DNA of 64,000 nt from Dolomedes plantarius (Eukaryota; Arthropoda; Arachnida; Araneae; Dolomedidae): NCBI GenBank assembly GCA_907164885.2, contig OU015490.1, positions 212,950,844 to 213,014,843 of the forward strand. The letters run 5' to 3'. Positions 11,091 to 22,460 of the stretch are shown here, in pieces. Made by a program: the position numbers and the translations under genes. The first letter of the stretch is position 1, and each line of letters begins with the position of its first letter. The notes beneath the pieces are model-generated. The model was not told where the DNA came from, did no database searches, and saw only the letters and a program-made list of their open reading frames with translations.

Positions 11091-11439
11091 AGAATAATAT
11101 AACTGGAAAAATTCGTAGCCATATAATGAATATATTTTGAGTTGTTACACTAGTCGCAAACATTTTGAAGAAAAATAAGTTCTTCAGAAAACAGAATTGA
11201 TGTTTCACTTGTATTAAAATTGGTAGCTTAGCTGTTCTTTAAATCACTCTAAATTTCCTTTCTAATGATCACACGGAAAAAAATAAACCAGATTTATAAA
11301 CAGAAATTCCCATTTTTTTTAAGAAACAGGAATGAAAAAAAAATTCGGAATTATGACGAATTTTTTGGAAAATTTAATTTTACATGCATATTTTGTTACA
11401 GTGGAGTGTCAGAGACCCTCCAATCATAGCGTAAAAATG

Positions 11440-11981
11440 CAGGGTCATCGAAAAAATTTGACCACATTTCGAAAGCTCGTAATTTTAAAAGACACTGAGC
11501 AAATACAATAATATTCTTTTCAAACAACTTGGTAAATATCGAATATTTCTAAATGTAACGGATAATCAACCGTGACATGGACCGTTGCGCAGAAGTGATT
11601 CAAGGTGGAAGAGGTCTTCGTTCGGCTTTCCGTAAGTGCATGTCGTCCTTTCAGGAGAAAGCTCAATATGTGCTGTGGTTAGCGGATTACAAATCTGGGG
11701 TTACGTCAAGAACATTGTTTACAGCGTAAAATCACGGGATTCGACACATTTACGGGAGAAAACTGCTGCCATAGTGACGCCAGCCATGGTCCGTAACACC
11801 TGGTTAGAGATTGATTATCGAATTGATATGTGTACAGCAACCAACGGTGCTCATATTGAAACCTATTGAGGTAAAATTCTATTAAATGCTGTACATTATT
11901 CAACGAAAGAATTGTTTGTATTGTAATTATTTCATTAAATATGATTATATTAAATGTGTCCAACCTTTTTCGATGTCCCTG
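11440..11981 (+). mobile_element. Mariner-type deletion derivative
   Basis: Inverted ends of about 30 bases: left CAGGGTCATCGAAAAA, right (complement) CAGGGACATCGAAAAA. Both continue into a TTGAC/TTGGAC-like stretch and CACATTT. The right flank is TA (11982-11983); the left flank is TG, probably a mutated TA. At 542 bases it keeps only the end of a transposase gene. Confidence 0.75.
11715..11869 (+). pseudogene. Mariner-type transposase, C-terminal fragment
   Basis: The frame reads SRDSTHLREKTAAIVTPAM, then RNTWLEIDYRIDMCTATNG and AHIETY before TGA. This is the characteristic tail (TP.m...W.e.dYRiD.C..tnGAHIE) of a Tc1/mariner-group transposase widely seen in arthropods, downstream of its third catalytic Asp. 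No catalytic motif remains in this element. The protein tail lies about 110 bases before the right inverted end, as expected for the 3' end of the gene. Open sequence upstream of 11715 is unrelated. Confidence 0.65.
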
Positions 11982-11983
11982 TA

Positions 11984-12448
11984 TAGAGCAGACACCTCAG
12001 TATTGAAAACGATTAAATTACATCCGGGAGGGGACAAATATATATTTAAGAATACAGCAATATCTTTTTCAAGAGTTAAGAACTAACTAACTCTATTTCA
12101 AGAGTTATGTGGCTTAAATTCAAATCATGTAAAAAAATAACATTAAGGAAAGTACGGTTGTCTTTCTTTTCGATAGGTAAAAAATGCCTTTTGGATAAAA
12201 AAATATATATCGAAGCATTACAAAATATTACGCTTATCTGCTTAAAAAAATCATTTTAAAATTATTTTTTTGAGTTGTAATACCTTATTTCTTTCTAATC
12301 TTATACCTAGGCTTAATCTAAGATTTGCTTCCTTTTATCCGAGAACATGCAATAGTGACAATAAACAACGGAGTATAACAGTATCTCCCTTTTATGTGCT
12401 CGCGGCTAACCAGCTTAATAGTTCTTTAACTTTAAAGAATCGTCCACT
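11984..12448. other. AT-rich spacer within the array
   Basis: No gene. Short open frames at 11886-12086 and 12270-12452 have no motif. The end of this stretch runs into repeat block b of the array. Confidence 0.35.
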
Positions 12449-13792
12449 TTAAATAAGACTCGAGAAAACTTAATCTGTTGAGACTACAGATAAAAAATCA
12501 GGATTAAGCCAACATAAAAGTGTTCATGGTAAAGCTATTAGTAGTAACTTTCGTTAAAAAGATAGTCATGATGGGAAAAACTTGTCGACGTAGGAACGTA
12601 AGGAAAAGTATAAAAATGCAGACCTCTGTATTCTCAAATTATAAAGTAATTTATTATCACTTTTACAAACTGTAATAATCTAGAAAAAATAACCTTTATT
12701 GGCTCATTCTCATAAGCTTCTAGGTCAGTGATTTCCAAACATTTGGCCGTGGAACTTTAGGCTGCAGCGAAACTGTCAAGGGTGCTGCGAAGTTATATTG
12801 GGTGATAAAAAATATATCAATTACTAGGGCCTCTTAAAATAAATATTAAGTTGATTCCAAACATTTTTTCTCTCATTTTAATAAAACATGGCTGTTTTTA
12901 GCGATTTCCATTGTAGACCTCTAGTGTAATACTACATTCACTCAAATTACTATATTTAAAACTACCGTAAGACTTTGTGACTGCAGGACACATAGTATTT
13001 TTTTTCGTATTTCGGATCTTGCGGCGCGCCCGTGATACTGGGAAGGCAAAGAACAGCACCAACAGCTTGTCCGATATACAGAGACAACTAGGGGTTAATG
13101 TCTGAAGCCTCTGTGCGCCAGTTATCTTCGCTGACCAGGGAATTGTTCAAACCTGTTGTCAGGCTATTGACTCAAACTTCGGAAACTTTGTGGGCTGAAG
13201 GCAAACACCTTATACAACCAACTACCATAGGTAATTATTTTTTATTGTCAATATGTTGGTTAGATTGTGGAGCAATATAACCTTTCTGTAAGGATATTTC
13301 CAAGAGATATGAGAACATAACATAAATATTGAAAGGTAACGGGGTCGCTTTGTGACACATTGACACTGTCACAAAATAACCCTCAAATTCAATCCATCTC
13401 CTGCAGCCGCTCGGTGTTACATTTTTCCATCCTCTAAAATACCACTGGAGATAAGGAAGTATTGATTATCTGGAAAAAACTACCCGAAGGGGACGAAAGA
13501 CGAATTTACTCATCTTCTCAAAAAACTGATGGCTGCCCTGGGCACCCGAGGTCTATTTGATTTCGAAGATATAGATAAAGCTATCCGACATTTGTAAAGG
13601 GAATATATAATTATGTATCAAGCTTCTGATAAGCGTTTTGCTGTCTAACTTTGTGTCAAGTAATTTTTCCTCTTGGATTTCAAGGCGAACACACAGATGC
13701 CACATAGTAGCCCCACTAGGAGGGGCAAATTTGTGACACATTTTAACTTCAATTTTTTAATAGTAAATAAAAATCCCGGCTATCGCAATATA

Positions 13793-14619
13793 CAGGGTGG
13801 TCATCAAGAAATTTTGCCTGTATATGGACCTCTAGCGGCTGTTCCGTTCAACCAATCGAGATGAGATTTCAGATATAGATTTTCAGAGGTATGGGCTCGG
13901 GATTCTGTGAACGGCAAGCAAGTGGCGCTCACGGTTACGGTACAGAAACTCGAAATTTTCAAATAGCAACACCCATTTTTTCCCATCGCAAAATTCTCAG
14001 CGCATGCGAAAACCCTAAAGAGAGTTCGAACGGTAAGTGTATCTAAAAAAAAAAGACGCGTTATGCACACACAAAAAAACAGCTCTGCGAACGGCCTACA
14101 AAAACGATACATGGACCTCTAGCAGCAATTCCGTTCAACCTATATCTGAAATCTATCGAGATTAGATTTCAGATGTAGTTATTCAGATGTATGAGCTCGG
14201 GATTCTGAGAACGACAACACAGTGACGCTCACGGTTACGGTTATAGGTATAGAAACTCGAAATTTTCAAATAGCAACTCCCACTTTTAACGTCGCAAAAT
14301 GTTCAGCGCATGCGAAAACCCTAGAAAGCGTTGAAATGGTACGTGTATCACAAAAATTGATATTTGTGCGCTATGCACGCACAAATATCAGCTCTGCGAA
14401 TGGCTAACAAAAACACGATCAGAGAGCTTTTTATCAGTTTTCTACGCTAAACATCTGGCGAACGGAGTTCTGTGATTGGTTTCTAGCCTCTGTCATATGC
14501 AAATTTTCCCCGGGCGCCCCGATCGTGTCTTTGATGGCCATTCGCAGATCTGTTTTTTGTGTGTGCATAACACGTCCGCTAATGGTCCATATATCGGCAG
14601 TTTCTTTATGACCACCCGG
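13793..14619. mobile_element. TA-flanked MITE with internal duplication
   Basis: TA duplications lie at 13791-13792 and 14620-14621. Inverted ends: left CAGGGTGGTCATCAAGAAA, right (complement) CCGGGTGGTCATAAAGAAAC, both continuing to TATATGGACC. Inside, about 290 bases (13829-14100) recur in direct orientation at 14113-14406: shared CTCGGGATTCTG, CTCACGGTTACGG, GAAACTCGAAATTTTCAAAT, CAGCGCATGCGAAAACCCTA and CAGCTCTGCGAA. No transposase is seen. Ends and TA target fit Tc1/mariner. Confidence 0.8.
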
Positions 14620-14682
14620 TATTACTAGGTAAAGAAATAATGTACCAATTTTTTCCAATTGTTGTTTTGGGCCTGCTTTTAA

Positions 14683-16903
14683 CCCATTAATGCCCAACAT
14701 CGAATTCTTTAATTTTGTTTACGTAATTATGTTTGTACAGGTGTAAAATGAACTAAAAAATATTAAAAAATATCCTGCATTAAAATTTTAATTTTTATTC
14801 AAAATAATGTTAACGTCCCATAAAAAAGACGCTAGGCAAGGGCGGTACAGGTTTTACACAAACACTTCAACCCTTAGATTTTCTAAAACTATTCCTTTTA
14901 ATGTCGTTTTTAGATAAATAAACGCATGAAACAAATAGAACTATGCGAAAAAATGCATAATAAAATAATCACAAGAAATTTAAACTGTATTTTAATCATT
15001 TAAAAGAAATCAAAACATTTAAAAAGCTGAAAATGTGAAAAATAATAGCTTAAAAGGCATAAATTTAATAAATTATGTCTTATGATAAATTTTACACACT
15101 TTTATATTTAAATTTACATATAAAAAGGGCTTATTAAAATATAAAATAATGAAAACATCTATTTGTAATTTTTTTTAAACACAATTTATATACGAGCTAT
15201 TTTGTGCGTATTTATCATGCAATCCAACTAAACATTTATTGCATTTTCTTGTGGATTTTTTGCCACAGTAGGCGCATCTTATCTGTTTTGGATTCACAAC
15301 GATTAAATGATCTTTTCCGTCATACCGGCCACCACCAGACACTCTTTTTGAAAGTTTTTTTGGTTTCCCTGCAGCCAGACTGTTATTTGGTCTCTTACTG
15401 TACTTAGAAAAATTATGTCTGACAGATTTCCCTTCTAAATTGGAGGAGATCCATTCTGTTACTGTCATTAGAAGGGTATAATATGTACAGTAGCCACGCA
15501 TTTTGTATTGATGCTTCTAAGCTAAGCAAAAACAGTGGCCACCACCATTTTTTAGACCGTATAGAACACCGGTATGGTGCAAGATTTTGATCCATTTGAT
15601 CCGTGCCTCCCATAAATTTATTATATTGAGACACAATAAAATAAATTTACGGTTGGTCAATCACTACAAATCTTTTATCAATATTCGACCAGCGTTTGGC
15701 CTGAATACAGGTTCAATACCACAATGGTTAGACGCCAAAGTAACGACACTATTGTCATTCTACAGAACCATTTTCAAATTTTTGCTGTTCTGAAAATCAA
15801 AACTTCCCCATCTCTTCTTTTTAACAGATTTAATTTCTCCAAGTGGACATTTTTCAGTTCTATTAACCCGTATAGTGCCTGTCATCGGCAACCTCATTAG
15901 ATGGTGGGTTCAAATAAATATCTGCTTCATGAAATGTATCATTATCAGATAACTTTGCCATTAAAGCTAATGGCTCTCCACAGTCAAACTTAAAATTAAA
16001 ACAAAAATATAAATAACAGCTTTAAAACTTATCGATTGCTCATTTCAGTATATTTCGATCAAATATAATTTGGATTAAAAGACAAAATTCTTAAAATTTA
16101 TTAAATTATAGACATTTAAAATACACATATTTTAGAAAAATCCAGACAATTACTTATGTACTTCGTAATTTTTCTTTATTTTTTAAAATCACTAAATGCA
16201 GAAAACATCCTTTGATTAAATTTTTTGTATTTAAGAGGATAATCTGCTAATACGTTCATTACATTATCAAGAGGCTAATATTTCTCTTAAAGAAGAATTT
16301 TTTTAACCATTCCTTAGTCAACAGAACATTTATTTTTAAATTATTTTCATAAATAAGGAATACTCAATAATCTTTATTTATAAAAATAATTTATAACATA
16401 TTTTTTCTGAAAATAAATAGCATGTCCTTTTCTCTATGATAATAAAACTTCATAAATTGAGAAAAAAAGACGCATTCGTAAAGCGGAACAGGTCAGAAAA
16501 ACACGTACTCATCCGTGCCTAGCGTCCTATATATAGAACGCTACGCAAAAGAAAATATAACAGTGTTAAAAAATAATTTTAACAATTTTGAAAAATACGT
16601 ATTTAAGAAAAGAGTATTGACTGTGATAACAGCATAAAATATTTTCGTAACATTGAAAAACAATAAAATAAACTTACTTTTTGCGTTACGCCCCTTTGAA
16701 AAGTTAAAAAATGACTAACTCTGACTTTAGACCTTCAAAGCAGAAATAAAACATTAATGTAGTGCTACCAACTGTTGGATAATAACAAATACAACACTTT
16801 ATCATGATATTCTGCTATTTGGATCGAAAAAAAGAAAAAAAATTCAGCGATTTAGAGCTTATTATGTAAGCGTTATTTTAAAAGGACGCTAAGCACTAAT
16901 GGG
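14683..16903. mobile_element. piggyBac element, internally deleted
   Basis: TTAA target duplications at 14679-14682 and 16904-16907. Ends CCCATTAATGCCCA (left) and CCCATTAGTGCTTA (right, complement). Subterminal inverted motifs occur on both sides (GACGCTAGGCA near 14829, TGCCTAGCGTC near 16517). The minus strand holds N- and C-terminal parts of a piggyBac transposase with the middle missing. 2,221 bases. Confidence 0.9.
15172..15995 (-). pseudogene. piggyBac transposase, core deleted and frameshifted
   Basis: On the minus strand, from about 15965: ATG and MAKLSDNDTFHEADIYLNPP, an acidic N-terminus typical of piggyBac transposases. It then joins, in another frame, LPMTGTIRVNRTEKCPLGE and NDNSVVTLASN. 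After further stops and a shift comes SQYNKFMGGTDQMDQN (holding a conserved catalytic-region Asp), then RSKKWWWPLFLLSLEASIQN, and finally the Cys-rich C-terminal finger RCAYCGKKSTRKCNKC. The segment that should carry the first two catalytic Asp residues is absent. Length is about half that of a normal ~550-600 residue transposase. Several independent lesions show it is long dead. Confidence 0.85.
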
Positions 16904-17380
16904 TTAAAACTGATCGCTGGTACAAGAAAAAAATTTAATTCGGTCACAAAGTAACCCAACCTTAGAGTATATCACTATGGTATGTTCTTCTATTGTTTGT
17001 TACTTATACCTTTCATTATATAAGTACAATAAGCAAGAGTAAGTATTTATTCGATTTTGAATATGACATTTTCTTGATATAAATTCTACTTTTATTTAAT
17101 ACTGAAAAAATTGAAAAAAAAACTGAAATTCTAACATGGGTACAAGTGTAATCCCAAGGGTGACGCAAGCGTAAAAAGATTGGGAATCCCTGTTCTAGAT
17201 CAGTTAATAAAGAAAAACGAGTTTTATTTTACTTTTTTCTGCTAATTTCTTTGTACTTTATAAAATTTTTTTCAGATATGTAATGCAAGATTTAAAATTA
17301 ATGACAAATATCAATTAATTCTGACATATATTAAGTTCGTCTTAATTCAGTGACAAAACTCTTAAAAATTTTGCAGGTTT

Positions 17381-18789
17381 TTACAATTTTGCAGATAGAG
17401 GAATCAAAGGATGCGCTGAAAAATTCCGCCAAAAAAAAGTTCAAACAATGTCCGCTAGGGGGCGCATTACATGGAAATAATTTAAACAGGGGGCGCATTA
17501 TAGGGAAATAATTTAAGCTAAAAATTCCAATTCAAGCATAATTTATTTGTTACACACTGTCTAGCGATGTAAAGACAATTGTTAAATGTGGACTCCCTCC
17601 TTAGTATATAAAATGTCCAGGCGATGAACAGCGTGTTCAACAGCGGACCGCAGCTGGTCACCAGTAATCTGTCGAATAAAGTACAATGATATGCGGTCCT
17701 TCAGGTCAGCCAAAGTTGTAACATTCCCCCTATAAAGAACGCTCTTTAAATGGCCCCAGAGCCAAAAATCCCGCGGAGTGAGATCCCGAGAACGGGGCGC
17801 CCAAGGAGTAGGAAACGATCGCCTAATCACCCTGTCATCCGTAAAATGTTGTCGTAAAATCCTCCGCACACAGACTCTATTATGTGGAGGGGCACCATCC
17901 TGCATAAAAGTAATAGACTCAAGCCATTTTCGCTGCTGCAGTAGAGGTAAAACGAAACTGCTGAGAATATCACGATATCTGAGTTCTGTTACAGAGAATG
18001 TAACAAGGCCATTATCTTTAAGTTCTTCGAAAAATATTGGTCCAAGAATAAATTGGGAAGTGAATCCACATTGTCGTGACACTGCACGTGCACTGCTGAC
18101 TCCATAATCATTTGTCAGTAACTGTTCGACAACGGCCGTTGCTACTTCTGAAACGACTTCTTCGCCGATAGGTTTTCACCCTCTGCCACGTTGAACGCTT
18201 ATACACCCAGAGTTTTCAAATTGAGATATCATGTCTCTCCCACCTTATGGAGACATTGGACCCCAAAGCAATTTCTTTTGAAGTCGAAATTCACAAAGAG
18301 CTGCAACAGCATTTCCCTGACAAAAAAAGTTTTACGATTAACGCATGTTCTTGTGATTTAATTACCATCATAACTGAAAGAATGATACTCACTCGATATC
18401 ATCCTTTGTATACCCAGAATTCACTTTTAATTCGTACGCTTATGCAAATCAGATTGGCTTCTTCTTCACTTGCAATGCAACATTTATAAACCTTTGTACC
18501 GCCATAATACTTCAAAATCTAAAAATAACAGTTTTAAATATCATGGTTGAGACTGTAATAAATAAAAATTTTAAATGACTTTTTTTTACTGCGCACAGTC
18601 ATTAATTGCATGACTTTTCAAGCATTTAGGCTGTAATGAGCTCCCTAGCGGATATATTTTTAACTTTTTGTTTCGGAATCTTTCAGCGCATCATTTGAAT
18701 TGTTTATGTGCAAAATTTCAGTTCAATCCGCCTTTTAGTTACAGCTACAGAGGGCTCTGAATAGGCCAAGTTTAATTATGATCACCTGG
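17381..18789. mobile_element. Tc1/mariner-type element, left end truncated
   Basis: The right end reads (complement) CCAGGTGATCATAATTAAAC and abuts TA at 18790-18791. Long inverted arms lie inside: about 17385-17470 and, complementary, 18632-18717 (shared GATGCGCTGAAA.ATTCCG, TCCGCTAGGG, CATTACA). The outer left terminus is missing; the array's block c runs straight into the left arm. A direct duplication of about 28 bases (GGGGGCGCATTA..GGAAATAATTTAA) occurs at 17457-17515. It carries the transposase pseudogene on the minus strand. Confidence 0.7.
17580..18368 (-). pseudogene. Tc1/mariner-type transposase, first catalytic Asp deleted
   Basis: Minus strand, ATG at 18366-18368: MVIKSQEHALIVKLFF, then after a shift QGNAVAALCEFRLQKK, and MISQFENSGCISVQRGRG ending the helix-turn-helix/linker region. 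The frame then reads EEVVSEVATAVVEQ and VSRQCGFTSQFILGPIFFEE, MQDGAPPHN (second catalytic Asp) and RSRDLTPRDFWLWGHLK (third catalytic Asp), ending HAVHRLDILYTKEGVHI. The junction SRQ/CGFTSQ fuses the end of the DNA-binding domain to a point after the first catalytic Asp, so roughly 110-120 residues are missing. Stops and shifts also break the N-terminus. The family assignment is solid from the DGAPPH and LTPRDFWLWG motifs. Confidence 0.85.
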
Positions 18790-20729
18790 TATATAGGTGT
18801 GTGTGAGTGGGAGAGAGAAATTGTAGGAGTGTAGATTTTTTATTATAAAAAACTGCCTTTTTTTAATTATAGATAAATACCTTTAAGTATGTTGCAGCTC
18901 ATTGTTTATTATGCTTTTAAACTTAGTTGTTAGTTAATGTATGACGTAGACGTCTCAACTATTTCATCAAAAAATGCACGATTCCAGCTTTTCTATGTAT
19001 TTCGAACCTTGAAAAAATATTTATGTACATGAATAAGTGAAAGAGTTGCGCTTTTGAACTTTAAAAAAAACTGGCATACAAACTTGAAATAAATACAGGG
19101 AATAAAAAGGAGATTTTTTTCGAAGTTAAAATTTCGTAGGAATCAGGTGATGAATTATTTATATTTGTGAAAAGTTAGAGAGATTTTTTTTGTGGGGAGA
19201 AGGGCAAAAAAATATGTTCGTTTAAAAGACTGGAAAACATTTGCTCTATACGTTGCATTTAAAAAATAATACGTTGCATTTAAAAATTCAGCATAAAACA
19301 CACTTGCGTAGTTTTAGAGGATAATGCTGTTTTACTAAAGAAAAATCCATATCTTTAATACAAACTTAAAAATGTTGTTGTATAATGTTGTTGTAGAAGT
19401 ATATTGTTGTACAGTATCATTTCGCAAATATGTTGTTACATAGCAGATATTTTCTATTATGAACCTTTGTTTTAAGTTTAGCTGTTTGTTAATGTATGAT
19501 TTAGATTCCTTCCCTTTTCCCCCAAAAACTCTTCAAATATCTCTCACTTTAAACAAGACTTAAGAAAACTTAATCTGTTGATACAACGGATAAAAAAAAT
19601 ACTATTTAGCCATAATCAAAATGTCCTTGCTAAAGCTATTAGTAGCAGCTTTCGTTAAAAATATACTCATGGTGGCAAGAACGTATCGACGTACGAAGAT
19701 AAGGAAACAATATATGATTTTAAACCACTATTTTCCCAAAAAATAAAGTAATTTCTATCACTTTTACAAACGTTAATGATCTAGAAAGAATAAGTTTGAT
19801 TGGCTTTTTGTTATAAGCTTCTAGATCTAAGAATATGAGAAAAGCAAGTCTTATGTTTTTGTTCCTTACTAATTTCTTATTGCTTGACATATACCATTTT
19901 CCAGAAATACAATAAACATTAATAGTGCAAAATATTTTTTTAAACTAAAAATGGACATATAAAATGGAGTTCTGACATATATCGAGATTCATAAATCAGC
20001 GATATAATTCAGAGACAAAACTCTTTAAAAGAGAAAACATGTTGCAGTTTTTTTTCTATTATGAACCTTTCTTTTAAGACTAAGTCTTTGTTAATGCATT
20101 GTTTAGATTTCTTCCTTTTTCTATCATAAAATCTACGATTTCCAGCTTTTCTATGTATTTCGTCCCGAGGAAAAAATATTTGTACATGAATAAGCAAAGG
20201 GAGTTGCGCTTTTGAACTTTAAAACAAAGTAGCATACGAACTTGAAGTAAATGCAGAGAATAAAAACAGAGATTTTTTTCTCAGTTAAAACATTTAGTAG
20301 GAATCAGGTGATGAATTATTTATCTTTGTGAAAAGTTAGAGAGTGTTTTTGTTTTTTGTTTTTCATTGGAGACAAGTAAAAAAAAAAATCGGATTTTCTA
20401 GAAGGCTGAAAATTATTTCCTCTGGCTTAACACAACAAAGATAAAAATAAAAGATTTATTAAATTTAAAAGTTAAAGTAAACTAACAATAATTCTAACAT
20501 TTTACTTTTAAATATTCCTCTGGGGACAAAGATTTTTCTTTATTTCTTTGTTTTGTCGAAAAATTATGCTGTTTTCACGTAAGACACTGTCTAAAATAAT
20601 TGCATATTACTCATAATGTATTAAACTCTTGAATATTATGTTGTATTTACAGACCACCATAAAACCGACTTCACGGAGTTTTAGAGAATTATATTTTTTA
20701 TTCAAGAACTTTTTATCAATATCTTTAAT

Positions 20730-21255
20730 AGCACATTGTTGAAAAGTATTGTTATGAAAATATATTGTTGTATAGTTTTATTGCGTTAATATGTTGTTGT
20801 ATGGTATTGTTCTGAAAATATATTGTTGTATGGTATTGTTGTGAAAATATATATTGTTGTATAGTATCCTTGCGTTATTATGTTGTTGTATAGTATTGTT
20901 GAGCAAATATGTTGTATAGTATAGTTGTGGAAATATGTTATTGTATAGATCATATGTTGGTGAATATGATGTATTTAGAAATCAGCATTAAAAACCTTTT
21001 GCTTAAAAACCAGCATAAAATAGACTTTAGAGCATTATGCTGTTTGGCTAAAGAAGAATGAATACCTTTAATAGAACATAAAATATTGTTGCATATTATT
21101 GTTGTGAAAATATATTGTTGTATAGTATTATTGTCTTAATATGTTGTTGCATAGTAGTTTTGAGGAAATATGTTGTATTGTATTTTTGTGGAAGTATGTT
21201 GTACAGTATTATTGCGTAAATATGTTGTTGTATAGATCATGTGTTGTGTAAATAT
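20730..21255 (+). repeat. Degenerate TTGTTGTATAGTATTGT repeats
   Basis: A run of imperfect 20-40 base repeats built from ATTGTTGTATAGTATTG and GAAAATAT, interrupted once by a block-a fragment. A shorter run of the same motif lies at 19370-19445. Non-coding. Confidence 0.6.
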
Positions 21256-21400
21256 GATGTATTTAGAAATCAGCATTAAAAACATTTTGCGAATTTTTAG
21301 AGGATTATGTGTTTTTACCAATTAAATATTAAATAAATAAATATTAGAAACTAATAGTTTCTGTTACATACGCTTAGAAAAAAACCATCAAATTTTCCAT

Positions 21401-21559
21401 TTAACATCTTGCAGCTGAAATAAAAATATATATTTTAATTATTCCTAAAATTGAATTAGATACAATGACAGTATCATAGTAAAATTTTTTTAAAAAAAGT
21501 TAAAAAAATACAAGGCATGAATATTTCCATCATAACTACAATCCTGCTATACCAGTAAT
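21401..21559. other. AT-rich, nothing recognised
   Basis: Low-complexity AT sequence between the array and the dispersed repeat that recurs inverted at 62.4 kb. Confidence 0.3.
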
Positions 21560-21780
21560 TCGAGTAATTATTAAGGAAATGGTTAGTAAAAAATACTGTT
21601 GAATATTTTACGGTACAAGGAAGAAAAAAAATGAACATATGCTGCATGTGTGTAACAACCATTTTGTAAGATAAAAATTTGTGTAAATTGCCATTATGTC
21701 AATTCACTTATGGTATGTTTAAAAAAATTGACTTTTAATAAGATATGATAGCCCGAAGCGATCTATCTGAATAGATACAA
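21560..21780 (+). repeat. Dispersed repeat; empty site for the 62.6 kb Helitron
   Basis: The reverse complement of about 62400-62567 plus 63397-63470 aligns here (CGAGT.ATTATTAA, GGTACAA, TGTGTAACAACCATTTTGT, ATTCACTTATG.TATGTTTAAA, GATATGATAGCC). At 62.6 kb the sequence is split by the Helitron. Here it is continuous. Confidence 0.7.
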
Positions 21781-21933
21781 TAACAACTCACAGCAATTTC
21801 TTTTGAAACAATGATATTATCTGGAATTCTATAAATATTACTTCTGTCGAAACTCGATTAAATAGAAACAATCCCATATTGTATATATTAGGCAGTTTAA
21901 CAAGATTAAATATAAAATTACCTTATGGAGTGT

Positions 21934-21936
<3 letters not shown>

Positions 21937-21993
<57 letters not shown>

Positions 21994-22010
21994 GGAGAGA
22001 GAGAGAGGAA
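21937..22010. repeat. (TA)n(GA)n microsatellite
   Basis: An unbroken TA tract of about 55 bases followed by a short GA tract. Confidence 0.9.
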
Positions 22011-22227
22011 AAAGTGGTAGACATAAATAAAAGTTTTCCGCATTTACTTCTTATGTTGTCCTTTTGATAACAAGAGAGAACCACTATGAACGCGAGAAAA
22101 AATAATAGCGATCGCAGGCTTCAAGTTTTATTCTAGGTCAACAATGATAGGTGCAACTTTAAGACATTTCTTCTACTGTCTAATATAGCGACTGATTCTA
22201 TTATCAAGGTCCTTGGTTGTAATGTAA

Positions 22228-22460
22228 GAATATTTTTTTTTTTTAAACCAGTGCTGATGCACCTGTCTAAAAGACATTCGAGTAGAATTCACAGCAGTTT
22301 TTCTGGCTATTTTGGTATGGCGGTACCCTATAGGTACACCAATATTACCCCCTATGAAGGAGCGACATAATAGGTGGAATTTTAGTGGCGCATCGGCGTG
22401 ATTCCATCCGAGCATCCTCAGCACCGAAAGCCAGCGCGCTGTACCACAAGGCCACCACGG
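22228..22460 (-). mobile_element. tRNA-headed SINE, second family, copy 1
   Basis: Read on the minus strand, the head GTGGTGGCCTTGTGGTACAG has a box-A-like segment, followed by a degenerate box B (GCTCGGATGGAATCA). The body shares with the copy at 23385-23640 the order CCGCCATAC/CCCCCATAC, AAAATA.CCAG and GACATTCG-like blocks. It ends in an A-run (a T-run at 22230-22242 on the plus strand). Promoter boxes are decayed. Confidence 0.55.

Larger units (their letters stand above)
12726..17192. mobile_element. hAT-like element carrying two nested transposons
   Basis: Left end CAGTGATTTCCAAAC; right end (complement) CAGGGATTCCCAATC. These are CAGnG-type hAT ends. The flanking 8 bp are TTCTAGGT (12718-12725) and TTCTAGAT (17193-17200), an 8 bp duplication with one mismatch. 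The paralogous unit at about 19820-19830 has a single uninterrupted CTTCTAGATC, i.e. the empty site. Removing the nested elements (13793-14619 and 14683-16903 with their duplications) leaves about 1.4 kb. I recognise no hAT transposase in that remainder, so it is probably non-autonomous. Confidence 0.75.
9960..21400 (+). repeat. Degenerate kb-scale tandem array, riddled with TEs
   Basis: Several blocks recur in the same order. Block a (AAATTTAAAAGTTAAAGTAA then TGTTGTATTTA...CAG..TAAAAC..ACTT) is at 9960-10260, partly at 19266-19370, and at 20455-20725. Block b (GACT..AGAAAACTTAATCTG, TAAAGCTATTAGTAG, TCACTTTTACAAAC, AAGCTTCTAG) is at 12449-12725 and 19548-19828. Block c (TTCTGACATAT, ATTCAG.GACAAAACTCTT) is at 17201-17375 and 19829-20035. 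Block d (CCAGCTTTTCTATGTATTTC, GAATCAGGTGATGAATTATT) is at 18880-19205 and 20040-20345. Without inserted TEs the unit is roughly 1.2 kb, with about two and a half copies. Inserted are the Helitron at 10304, mariner pieces at 11440 and 17381, and the hAT-like element at 12726. No coding potential in the repeat itself. Confidence 0.65.
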
